Of a stretch of 64,000 bases of DNA, positions 49,721 through 58,499 are shown in pieces (positions within the stretch are counted from its first letter, which is position 1; every line of letters begins with the position of its first letter). The notes beneath the pieces were generated by a model. It was not told where the DNA came from, did no database searches, and saw only the letters and a program-made list of their open reading frames with translations. Both the position numbers and the translations under genes were made by a program. The DNA is from an uncultured Pelagibacteraceae bacterium (GTDB lineage Bacteria; Pseudomonadota; Alphaproteobacteria; Pelagibacterales; Pelagibacteraceae): NCBI GenBank assembly GCA_902592265.1, contig CACJDV010000001.1:62001-126000 (forward strand). Reading direction: 5' to 3'.

Positions 49721-49854
49721 GTAAAAAAAGAAAAAAATTAAAAAAGAAAAATCCAATGGCCAAATTATTAAGCTCACCAATGCTCAGAAATAAAATAGTA
49801 AAAAATAAAAAAAAAATTTATAATAGAAAAAAATTCAAATTAGAAAATGAATAA
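49717..49854 (+). CDS. Small, highly basic protein (45 aa)
   Basis: Read directly: GTG start overlapping the previous TGA; MSKKRKKLKKKNPMAKLLSSPMLRNKIVKNKKKIYNRKKFKLENE; overlaps the next ATG (49847). Confidence 0.6.
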   Translation: MSKKRKKLKKKNPMAKLLSSPMLRNKIVKNKKKIYNRKKFKLENE

Positions 49855-50068
49855 TAAAATTTTTGAGTGGGCGGGGGTTATTACAGCAATATTATATTCA
49901 TTATTTGTAGCTATGAATATTGGTATTGAGTTTTTTGGCTTTTGTTTATTACTTATTTCCGCAATCTTAATTGGAGTATGGGCTTATAGAGGTGGTCATA
50001 GAGGAATATTATTTTTACAATTCTTTTATGCTACTGCAGCAATTATTGGGATGTTCAGGTGGTTTTAA
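49847..50068 (+). CDS. Small membrane protein
   Basis: ORF; hydrophobic segments, VWAYRGGHRGILFLQFFYATAAIIGMFRWF. Confidence 0.65.
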   Translation: MNNKIFEWAGVITAILYSLFVAMNIGIEFFGFCLLLISAILIGVWAYRGGHRGILFLQFFYATAAIIGMFRWF

Positions 50069-51204
50069 TTAAAAGTTGAGATTATTTTAGGTATAAAATT
50101 TTTAAAATTAAAAAAACCTTTATTACAATATTGCCAAGAGTATTGATCAAGTTTTCTATATAAAAAATCTAATTTTAAATTATTTGAATTTAAATAATCA
50201 AGGTTTTCACCTACAGTTGGGTATAATGCAATAACTCTATCGCTAATATTCTTTACTTCACTTATATCCAATACATCACAATCTATAGAATTATTTTTTA
50301 GCCTTTTCTTTTGGTCATCAATCAAAAGTGATTTAAATTTGATAACTTTTTCACTTAGTTTGATTGACCTATTTTCATTTTTATTTGAAATTATGTAAAT
50401 TTTTTTAAATTTATGATTTTCAAAATCTGTGGTTTCAAATGATAAACTATTTTCAAAAATAAGAAGATTTTCATCATATATATTTTTATTGCTAAAATCT
50501 TGTTTAACTATTGAGTAAGTTTTTTCAGAAACTTTTGGAGGAGCAGTCTCGTTTAATTTAATATTATTAAATCTATTATTAGTGAATTTTTTAATATTCC
50601 ACTCGCTTGCTAAATAGTGTTTTCCCTGTGTTTGAATTCCAGCTACCCATCTCCAGCCAAGAGTATTAGATGCAGAGTCGCCATCATAAAGATGTTGCAT
50701 AAAAAACTCTGCTCCTAATTGCCAGGGCAATTCTAATGTAAAAATCCAAATACTAGCAAACCACATTCTAGTATGATTATGTAAATAATTATTTTCTTTA
50801 AGCTCTGTTACCCAAAAATTAAAACATTCGATATTGGTTTTTCCATTAATTGCATTTATGTAATTTTGGTTATTTTTATATTCTTCTCGAATTTTATTTA
50901 ACTCTACTAAGTAATCTGTCCAAACGTTTGGTCGCAATTCTAACCAACCTTTCCAATATGTTCGCCACAAAACTTCTTGAATAAATTTTTCATTTTTTGA
51001 GAAAGAAAACTTGCTAAGCGATTTTTCAATAACTTCTTTTTCGTTGATAACTCCATGAGTAATATATGGAGATAAACCAGATATATTTGTTCTCTTTTCT
51101 GGACCAAAATCAAAATTTCTTAACTTAGAATATTCAGAAAGATTTTTTTCTACAAAATTATTTAATCTATTTAAGGCCGCAGCCTTTGAGGCTTCAAACT
51201 TCAT
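50065..51204 (-). CDS. Photolyase/cryptochrome-like protein with N-terminal FAD-binding domain and apparent C-terminal antenna-domain-like region
   Basis: ORF; aa 1-214 FAD domain (NISGLSPYITHGVI, YLHNHTRMWFAS, DGDSASNTLGWRWVAGIQTQGKHYLA); aa 246-379 alpha/beta segment ending KGFFNFKNFIPKI. Confidence 0.85.
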   Translation of the reverse strand: MKFEASKAAALNRLNNFVEKNLSEYSKLRNFDFGPEKRTNISGLSPYITHGVINEKEVIEKSLSKFSFSKNEKFIQEVLWRTYWKGWLELRPNVWTDYLVELNKIREEYKNNQNYINAINGKTNIECFNFWVTELKENNYLHNHTRMWFASIWIFTLELPWQLGAEFFMQHLYDGDSASNTLGWRWVAGIQTQGKHYLASEWNIKKFTNNRFNNIKLNETAPPKVSEKTYSIVKQDFSNKNIYDENLLIFENSLSFETTDFENHKFKKIYIISNKNENRSIKLSEKVIKFKSLLIDDQKKRLKNNSIDCDVLDISEVKNISDRVIALYPTVGENLDYLNSNNLKLDFLYRKLDQYSWQYCNKGFFNFKNFIPKIISTFN

Positions 51205-51210
51205 TTTGAT

Positions 51211-51591
51211 TTATTTTGATTTTTTTTTCTTTAAACCAAGCTTGTCACTATGTCTTAATCTTAAAATAACAATTGCACCAGCAATTAGAACAATGGCAAT
51301 AGCTTCATAAACTAATGCTGTTGGATCCATTTCCTTACCTTGAAGAATAATAAATCGTGCTAAAGCAGTAATTGCAATTAATAATGGAAGAGTAATACTA
51401 ATTGATTGTTGGTTCCAAAAAACTCTTACCATTGCTAGCACTTCTAGGTAAAGAAACATCAATAATAAATCAGCTAAAGTTACTGATCTATTTTCAAACA
51501 TTTTGTACATTTCTATGCCAACTGCAATAACTGTACTTATTAAAATGATAACCATTAAAATAAGCTGTAAATTTTTTGCTATTTTTTCCAT
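51211..51591 (-). CDS. PsiE-like (phosphate-starvation-inducible E) membrane protein
   Basis: ORF; four TM, LADLLLMFLYLEVLAMVRVFW, ALARFIIL. Confidence 0.82.
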   Translation of the reverse strand: MEKIAKNLQLILMVIILISTVIAVGIEMYKMFENRSVTLADLLLMFLYLEVLAMVRVFWNQQSISITLPLLIAITALARFIILQGKEMDPTALVYEAIAIVLIAGAIVILRLRHSDKLGLKKKKSK

Positions 51592-52049
51592 TATTTATCT
51601 TTACTAAAGGGCAACCATTTTTCAAACACTGATTTTGAAGAACCTTCATAAGGAATTGAATAAGAATATGGATTTGGACTTGTTAATACTTCAATACCTT
51701 TTGAAAAAACAAATATAAATACAATCACAAAAACAAGCACCATTATTTTAAAAGGGTCAAAATTTTTTGTTTTAAAAACACTAGCTGAATTTTCTTCTGC
51801 TCTATGAAAATGTTTAAAGGTCATATACACGGCAAAGATTAAACCAATGTGAGCTAAAAAAAGACCAGTCCAACCAAAAACAAAAGTTGTATATGAAAAA
51901 ACATATAAACTAAAAACTGTGGTCCATATGAAACTTAAAACTAATAAAATTTGCAACCTAACAGTTTTAGGGAGAGAACGGAGATCATTTTTACTGTCAT
52001 CAAACAAAATGTTTGCTGTGTCTCTCATCCAATTTTTTAAAGATTCCAT
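51591..52049 (-). CDS. Hypothetical membrane protein
   Basis: ORF overlapping the PsiE-like gene by 1 nt; three TM. Confidence 0.65.
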   Translation of the reverse strand: MESLKNWMRDTANILFDDSKNDLRSLPKTVRLQILLVLSFIWTTVFSLYVFSYTTFVFGWTGLFLAHIGLIFAVYMTFKHFHRAEENSASVFKTKNFDPFKIMVLVFVIVFIFVFSKGIEVLTSPNPYSYSIPYEGSSKSVFEKWLPFSKDK

Positions 52050-52106
52050 GATTCTAAGATATAGCTAAAAATAAATTTAACAAACTATAAATTGTCCTAA
52101 AAATTA

Positions 52107-53294
52107 TTAATATCTCAGTTTTTTCTTGTGATAATTAATAAATCTCTCAACATTAGATTTATTAAATGTTTTATTTTCTTCAAAAGAAACTTTTTTCATT
52201 GAGTATGCATTACTTTTTGTAATTCTAGATTGAATAGTAATATTACCTTTGTATAGTTTAAGTTTTACAGATCCATTCACTTTATTTCTTTTTTGATCGA
52301 TAATTTTTTGTAACTTAAATCTCTCTTTTGAGTACCAATAACCATTGTAAATCAGTTCGGCATATCTTGGCATAATTGAATCTTTTTTGTGCATTGTTTC
52401 TTTATCCAATGTCACTGACTCAATAGCTCTATGAGCGTGAATCAAAAGTGTTCCGCCTGGTGTTTCATAAACCCCTCTTGATTTAATTCCAAGAAATCTA
52501 TTTTCAACTAGATCAACTCTTCCTATGCCATTTTTTCCAGCAATAAAATTTAATTTGGTAAGAATTTTCTCAGGATTTAATTTTTTTCCATTTATTCCAA
52601 CAGGGTCACCATTTTTAAAATTAATTGAAATAAAAGTTGGTTTATTTGGTGCTTTTTCAGGAGAAGTTGTTCTTTGGAAAATAAATTCTGGAGCTGAATT
52701 CTTTGGGTTCTCTAAAAGTTTACCTTCAGTTGAGGTATGAAATAAATTGTCGTCTACAGAAAAAGGGGGTGCACCTTTTTTATCTTTTGGGATGAGTATC
52801 TTATGTTTTTTTGCATAATTTATTAAATCGCTTCTAGATTTTAATTTCCAAATTCTCCAAGGTGCAATAATTTTTATCTTTGGGCCAAAATAGTGATAGC
52901 CTAACTCAAATCTGACTTGATCGTTACCTTTTCCAGTTGCTCCATGAGATACTGCGTATGCTTTAAATTTTTTTGCTATTCTTATTTGGTCTTTTGCGAT
53001 TAATGGTCTTGCTATGGAAGTTCCTAATAAATAAACTCCTTCATAAATTGCATTACCTCGTATCATAGGAAAAACATAATCTTTTACAAAAAGATTTTTT
53101 AAATCTTTGATTATGATTTTTTTAACACCAAATTTTTTAGCATTATTGATTATTTTTTTTCGATCAATCTCTTGCCCTATATCAGCAGTGTAACAAATGA
53201 CTTCTGCTTTATAATTTTCTTGAAGCCATTTTAGAATTATAGATGTATCTAAGCCACCGGAATAAGCTAAGACAATTCTTTTTTTTGATTTCAT
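52107..53294 (-). CDS. argG: Argininosuccinate synthase
   Basis: ORF; VLAYSGGLDTSIILKWL, GATGKGNDQVRFELGY. Confidence 0.97.
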   Translation of the reverse strand: MKSKKRIVLAYSGGLDTSIILKWLQENYKAEVICYTADIGQEIDRKKIINNAKKFGVKKIIIKDLKNLFVKDYVFPMIRGNAIYEGVYLLGTSIARPLIAKDQIRIAKKFKAYAVSHGATGKGNDQVRFELGYHYFGPKIKIIAPWRIWKLKSRSDLINYAKKHKILIPKDKKGAPPFSVDDNLFHTSTEGKLLENPKNSAPEFIFQRTTSPEKAPNKPTFISINFKNGDPVGINGKKLNPEKILTKLNFIAGKNGIGRVDLVENRFLGIKSRGVYETPGGTLLIHAHRAIESVTLDKETMHKKDSIMPRYAELIYNGYWYSKERFKLQKIIDQKRNKVNGSVKLKLYKGNITIQSRITKSNAYSMKKVSFEENKTFNKSNVERFINYHKKKLRY

Positions 53295-53297
53295 TAA

Positions 53298-53804
53298 TTA
53301 ACTGCAAGCTTTTTTTGCAGAATTGTAGGCCTTTGTGAATCCTAATAATGAATAATGATCTATGGTTTGAGAACCTTTTTCATTGTAACCAGTAACCATA
53401 ATTCTTGATCCTTTTTTCATAACTTTCACCATTATTTTTTCTTTTTTATTACTGGTCATCCAAGCAAAACCCTGTTGTTTAATGTCAAACTTAAATTTGT
53501 TATTTCCTGAAGTTGCTAAAACAGTATTATTTTTATTAAATTCATATCCAGCGGTTGCACTTATTTCATTAGAAATTTTTTCATTCGGTCTGAAAGTAAC
53601 AAATAATCTAGCATCTCTTTTATTTGTTTTTGGTGCTTGTAAAACAGGGGTAGATTGAGCAAAACAAACTTTACCAGAACTTTCTTGGATTACTAATGTT
53701 TCCCAATCTTTGAACTTACCAACTTTTTTTATATCAGCTAAACTAAATGTTATTGGAATTATTAAAAATAAAAGTGTGAAAACAAATTTTTTAATTATGG
53801 ACAT
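53298..53804 (-). CDS. Invasion-associated locus B (IalB) family secreted protein
   Basis: ORF; signal peptide; KDWETLVIQESSGKVCFAQSTP, AYNSAKKAC. Confidence 0.82.
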   Translation of the reverse strand: MSIIKKFVFTLLFLIIPITFSLADIKKVGKFKDWETLVIQESSGKVCFAQSTPVLQAPKTNKRDARLFVTFRPNEKISNEISATAGYEFNKNNTVLATSGNNKFKFDIKQQGFAWMTSNKKEKIMVKVMKKGSRIMVTGYNEKGSQTIDHYSLLGFTKAYNSAKKACS

Positions 53805-54835
53805 GGATTAGGGTATTTCTGTTGAATTTTATTAATATCATTTATTACGTCGCTATCTAAATTTACATTTACACTTTCTATATTTGTTTTCAACTGTTCC
53901 ATTGTCGTTGCCCCAATTATAACACTAGTTGTGAAATGTTGAATTTCACAGAATTTTAATGACATTTGAGTAAAATCTAAATTATATTTTTTTGAAATTT
54001 TGTAGTATTCATCAATGGCTTTTTGACCATTTTCATTTTTATATCTGTTAAAATTTTTAAATAATTGCATCCTCGATTTTGCTGGCAATTTATTATTTCT
54101 ATATTTTCCTGTTAAATATCCAAACGCCAATGGAGAGTAAGCTAATAATCCGCTTTGCTCCCTAATAGAAATTTCCGCTAAACCAACCTCATATGTTCGA
54201 TTTAGTAAGTTGTAAGGATTTTGAACAGACATCATTTTTGGAAACCCTTTCATCTTTGAGAGTTCAAGAAATTTTGATAAACCCCAAGCAGTTTCATTCG
54301 ACAAACCTACATATCTAATTTTTCCTTGTTCAATAAACTTTTTTAAACTTTCTAAAATTTCCTCAAAAGGTGTCCAATCTTTATCATTTTCGTTGTGCTC
54401 ATAACCGTAATCACCAAAAAAATTTGTGCTTCTTTCAGGCCAGTGAAGTTGATATAAATCAATATAGTCTGTTTTTAATCTCCTTAAACTTTCATCTAAT
54501 GCCTCTTTAATTTTTTTTTTCCCAAAACTATTTCCACCACCTCTAATATATTTGTTCGATGTATTTCCACAAACTTTAGTAGCAAGAACAACGTCATTTC
54601 TTTTTTTTGTTTTTTGAAACCAATTACCAATTATTTTTTCAGTTTCTCCATAGGTTTCTTCTCTCATTGGAATTGAATATATTTCAGCTGTATCCCAAAA
54701 ATTTACTCCTTGGCTCAAAGCAAAATCCATTTGTTCAAAACCCTCTTTCTCTGAATTTTGTTCACCCCAGGTCATTGTACCGAGACAAATTGTACTTACA
54801 TCTAGATCAGTATTTCCTAATTTTTTATAATTCAT
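53795..54835 (-). CDS. Aldo/keto reductase (Tas-like)
   Basis: ORF; KKLGNTDLDVSTICLGTMTWGEQN, DYIDLYQLHWPERSTNFFG. Confidence 0.93.
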   Translation of the reverse strand: MNYKKLGNTDLDVSTICLGTMTWGEQNSEKEGFEQMDFALSQGVNFWDTAEIYSIPMREETYGETEKIIGNWFQKTKKRNDVVLATKVCGNTSNKYIRGGGNSFGKKKIKEALDESLRRLKTDYIDLYQLHWPERSTNFFGDYGYEHNENDKDWTPFEEILESLKKFIEQGKIRYVGLSNETAWGLSKFLELSKMKGFPKMMSVQNPYNLLNRTYEVGLAEISIREQSGLLAYSPLAFGYLTGKYRNNKLPAKSRMQLFKNFNRYKNENGQKAIDEYYKISKKYNLDFTQMSLKFCEIQHFTTSVIIGATTMEQLKTNIESVNVNLDSDVINDINKIQQKYPNPCP

Positions 54836-54913
54836 TAGTGTTTTACAATATTAGTCATTTATTGTTTTTTTTGATATCTTGAATAATTAATAAAAGATTA
54901 TATATGTTACTGC

Positions 54914-55678
54914 ATGGAATTTAATAAAAAAGGTATTCTCGGAAGAGCAAAAGAGGCTGCACAACAATCAACGGCAGTTACAGATGAAGGCTTAAGGGCC
55001 TACATGTTAAAAGTATATAACTACATGGCAACGGGAATTCTTATGACAGGGATAATTGCACTTATAACTTTCAAAATGTCTGTGGTGACTGATAGCTCAG
55101 GATCTATAGTTGGACTAACTCAAGTGGGTAACGCGATTTATATGTCTGGGTTAAAATGGCTAGTAATGTTAGCTCCGCTTGGAATCGTGTTTTACATGAG
55201 CTTTGGTATAAATAAAATGAGTGCAGCTAAAGCGCAAACAACATTTTGGATTTTTGCCGCATTAATGGGTCTTTCTCTTTCGTCAATTTTATTAGTCTAT
55301 ACTGGCATGAGTATCACAAGAGTATTTTTCATTTGTTCTGCAACATTTGGAGCAATGAGTATATATGGATATACAACTAAAAGAGACTTAACAAAATTAG
55401 GATCTTTTTTAATGATGGGTTTAATTGGTATTATCATCGCATCAATAGTTAATATCTTTATGAAATCCTCGATGATGTATTTCGTAATTTCTATTTTAGG
55501 TGTTTTAATTTTTGTAGGACTTACTGCTTACGACACTCAAAAAATTAAAAACATGTATGCTGCTAGTGACACGGGTGAATTAATGGGCAAAAAAGCTGTA
55601 ATGGGTGCATTAACACTTTACTTAGACTTTATTAATTTATTTATAATGTTACTTAGACTTTTTGGTCAAAGAAGATAA
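54914..55678 (+). CDS. Bax inhibitor-1/YccA family membrane protein
   Basis: ORF; LTAYDTQKIKNMY, ALTLYLDFINLFIMLLRLFG. Confidence 0.93.
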   Translation: MEFNKKGILGRAKEAAQQSTAVTDEGLRAYMLKVYNYMATGILMTGIIALITFKMSVVTDSSGSIVGLTQVGNAIYMSGLKWLVMLAPLGIVFYMSFGINKMSAAKAQTTFWIFAALMGLSLSSILLVYTGMSITRVFFICSATFGAMSIYGYTTKRDLTKLGSFLMMGLIGIIIASIVNIFMKSSMMYFVISILGVLIFVGLTAYDTQKIKNMYAASDTGELMGKKAVMGALTLYLDFINLFIMLLRLFGQRR

Positions 55679-55679
55679 T

Positions 55680-56021
55680 TTAAAGTTTTTTCCAATTAAT
55701 ATTTTTCAACAGATTATTTAAATCAGATGAATTTTTAAATATTTTTCCGTTAGCATCGGTAATTAGATATTTAAGATTTTTATTTTTTGGCTTAAAATTT
55801 TTACAAATTTTATAAAGAGCATTTTCAGCAGCATTCTTAAATACACTAAAACCAACTTGTTTACTCGAAATGCTAAGACCATAATCTTTCCATGAACCCT
55901 CTGAAACCATTTTTGCATAGAGATCTAAAATAATCTTTAATTCATCTTTCTCAAAAAAATGTTTTTCTTCAATATTCTTTTTATTAACATTGTCGATTAT
56001 CAAACGTAAATTATTATTCAT
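55680..56021 (-). CDS. DUF2794 protein
   Basis: ORF; FFEKDELKIILDLYAKMVSEGSWKDYGL. Confidence 0.85.
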   Translation of the reverse strand: MNNNLRLIIDNVNKKNIEEKHFFEKDELKIILDLYAKMVSEGSWKDYGLSISSKQVGFSVFKNAAENALYKICKNFKPKNKNLKYLITDANGKIFKNSSDLNNLLKNINWKKL

Positions 56022-56571
56022 TTGTTTTATATTTATTTATTAAACTTATTTGAAAAACTGTAAATATAAATGTAATTGGTAATAGTCCCCATACTTTAAA
56101 GTTTACCCAAAATTCCTCAGATTGAGTTCTCCAAATAATCTCATTAAGTATTGCAAGGCCAAAAAAGAAATATATCCATCTTTTGTTTAATACTTCCCAT
56201 CCTTCATCAGTTAGTGAGATAGATCCACCCATTAATTTTTTTAGAACAGGCTCATTTGTGAAGTACCTTCCAAATATAAGAGCAAGCGCAAAGAGAATAT
56301 TAATAATTGTTGGCTTAATATAAATAAAAACTGGATTATCAAAGTAAATTGTTAAGCCACCGAAGAAAGTAATTAAAACTCCACTTAGCAGGGGAACTTT
56401 TGGTATTTTTTTTTCTAAAAACCAAACAATTGCTAATGCAATAATTGTCGCAATAATAAATGGTGGTATTGCAATTTTTAAGTCTTTCCCACTATCGTAA
56501 TAGTAGTAAAAAAAAATTACCAGAGGTCCAAAATCTGTAAGAAACTTCAAAAAAGATTTGTTCACAGCCAA
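56014..56571 (-). CDS. Inner membrane septation protein A / IspZ-like
   Basis: ORF; FLTDFGPLVIFFYYYY, RWIYFFFGLAILNEIIWR. Confidence 0.88.
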   Translation of the reverse strand: MAVNKSFLKFLTDFGPLVIFFYYYYDSGKDLKIAIPPFIIATIIALAIVWFLEKKIPKVPLLSGVLITFFGGLTIYFDNPVFIYIKPTIINILFALALIFGRYFTNEPVLKKLMGGSISLTDEGWEVLNKRWIYFFFGLAILNEIIWRTQSEEFWVNFKVWGLLPITFIFTVFQISLINKYKTNE

Positions 56572-56649
56572 ATGTTATCATAAATAATATTTTCATAAAA
56601 ACTTTTAATTTTTCTTATTGATTTTTGTTTTTAAATACCCATACTAATC

Positions 56650-56973
56650 ATGATGGCAATTCAAAAAGCTAAATTTTCAATTGGCGATATAGTAAAACAC
56701 AAACACTTCGACTTTAGAGGTGTCATATATGATGTAGATTTCGAATTTAATAATTCTGAAGAGTGGTATCAATCCATCCCAAAAAATGTAAGACCTAGAA
56801 AGGATCAGCCTTTTTATCATCTTTTGGCAGAAAATGATGAAATCACTTATGAGGCATACGTTTCCGAGCAAAATCTTTTAGTTGACGATTCAAATGAACC
56901 TATAAAACATCCTTTAATTGAGGAAATTTTTTCTGGAAAAAAAGGATCGAGCTATTTCAAGCTTTCTAATTAA
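56650..56973 (+). CDS. hspQ: Heat shock protein HspQ
   Basis: ORF; KFSIGDIVKHKHFDFRGVIYDVDFEF, DQPFYHLLAE. Confidence 0.93.
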   Translation: MMAIQKAKFSIGDIVKHKHFDFRGVIYDVDFEFNNSEEWYQSIPKNVRPRKDQPFYHLLAENDEITYEAYVSEQNLLVDDSNEPIKHPLIEEIFSGKKGSSYFKLSN

Positions 56974-57041
56974 ATAAATCACTTTTTAAACACATTTAGT
57001 TCAAAACTCTGACACAGCAATTTGCAAATATATGGTTAATA

Positions 57042-57112
57042 CTGATCAAGGGTGCTACTTATTTACCCTTCGTTATTATCTCCCTCTAGCATTCTTGATC
57101 AGGCACTTTTTT
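57042..57112 (+). ncRNA. Strong 16-bp stem-loop with 29-nt pyrimidine-rich loop and U-run; terminator, leader element or small RNA
   Basis: CTGATCAAGGGTGCTA (57042-57057) pairs with TAGCATTCTTGATCAG (57087-57102), two G-U wobbles; then GCACTTTTTT. Confidence 0.6.
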
Positions 57113-57135
57113 CATAATAAAAATAATCAGATTAT

Positions 57136-57843
57136 ATGTTTAAATATTTTGAACCAAGTAAAATCTTTTCGATAACATCGAAAGCTCCTAAGTATGTCTT
57201 ATTTTTATTTATTATAATCCTTTCAATAGGATTAACAGAGGCATTAATACTGTCGCCCGAGGATTATAAACAGAGTCACTCTGTAAGAATAATGTATGTT
57301 CATGTTCCAGCAGCCTGGATTTCACTTGGAATTTTTTCTGCTATCACTTTTTTATCCATAGTTGGATACATTTTCAAAATTAGAAATTTTTTTTTAATTG
57401 CAAAAAGTTTGGCGCCCTCTGGATTAGTTTTCAATATAGTGGCTCTTGTGACTGGCTCCATATGGGGTAAACCTACCTGGGGAACATGGTGGGCTTGGGA
57501 TGCAAGAATAACTTCAATGTTAATATTAGCTCTGTTTTATATTATGTATCTCATTGCATGGAGAATTTTTGAAGATAATGACAGAGTATTTAAAGTTACA
57601 TCAATTATTACAATTTTAGGAATAATTAATGTTCCAATAATTAAGTATTCGGTAGATTGGTGGAACACTTTGCACCAACCGGCTTCAATCAACATACTTT
57701 CGAAGTCGTCAATTCACATATCAATGCTCTTTCCTTTATTGACAATGACTGCGGCATTTGCCCTATTTTCTCTACTGATTTTTTTAATGAAATATAATAC
57801 AGAACTGATAAAAATTAAGAATAAAGGATTAGATAGGTTATGA
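57136..57843 (+). CDS. ccmC: Heme exporter protein CcmC
   Basis: ORF; MYVHVPAAWISLG, WGTWWAWDARITS. Confidence 0.96.
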   Translation: MFKYFEPSKIFSITSKAPKYVLFLFIIILSIGLTEALILSPEDYKQSHSVRIMYVHVPAAWISLGIFSAITFLSIVGYIFKIRNFFLIAKSLAPSGLVFNIVALVTGSIWGKPTWGTWWAWDARITSMLILALFYIMYLIAWRIFEDNDRVFKVTSIITILGIINVPIIKYSVDWWNTLHQPASINILSKSSIHISMLFPLLTMTAAFALFSLLIFLMKYNTELIKIKNKGLDRL

Positions 57844-58067
57844 TTGAAAATTTATTTTTTATGAATGGTTATGGACTATATGTTTGGTCAGCATTTACAT
57901 TTACTTTAGTAAGTTTTTTGACGCTTTTCTTGGTCATCAAAATTCAATATACAAAAGAAAAAAATAAATTTATCGCAAAATTTGGATCTTTAAATTCTGA
58001 GAGAGCAGCTTTTGCAAAATCTCAGAGTATTAATAAAGAGATTCTGTCAAATACTTCAAACATTTAA
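57840..58067 (+). CDS. ccmD: Heme exporter protein CcmD
   Basis: [21 protein letters not shown]; between ccmC and ccmE. Confidence 0.82.
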   Translation: MIENLFFMNGYGLYVWSAFTFTLVSFLTLFLVIKIQYTKEKNKFIAKFGSLNSERAAFAKSQSINKEILSNTSNI

Positions 58068-58077
58068 CTTTTTAAAC

Positions 58078-58497
58078 ATGTATGGGCCAAAAGTTAAGTT
58101 AAGATTTTTTTTCATATTATTAATATTATCAACTCTAGCGTTATCAGTTTTTTTATTAGTTAAGTCTTTAGAGGAAAATGTTATTTTTTTTAAGTCTCCA
58201 ACAGAAATTAAAAGTTTGAGTGAAATTGGTAAAAAAAAAATTAGAATAGGTGGAATGGTTAAAAAAGATTCTATAAATATAATTTCAAAAGAAATTAAAT
58301 TTATTATTACAGATTTTAAAAACGAGATAAATGTTATTTATTCTGGGGTAGTGCCAAATCTTTTTGCTGAGGAAAAGGGTGTTGTTGCTGAGGGATATTT
58401 AAAAGATAAAAATTTTTTTTTAGCTACAAAAATTTTAGCTAAACATGATGAAAATTATATGCCACCAGAAGTTAAGGCTGCATTAAAGGAGAAATAA
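58078..58497 (+). CDS. ccmE: Cytochrome c maturation protein CcmE (start at 58078 preferred over 58012)
   Basis: [42 protein letters not shown] (His for heme attachment). Confidence 0.95.
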   Translation: MYGPKVKLRFFFILLILSTLALSVFLLVKSLEENVIFFKSPTEIKSLSEIGKKKIRIGGMVKKDSINIISKEIKFIITDFKNEINVIYSGVVPNLFAEEKGVVAEGYLKDKNFFLATKILAKHDENYMPPEVKAALKEK

Positions 58498-58499
58498 AT

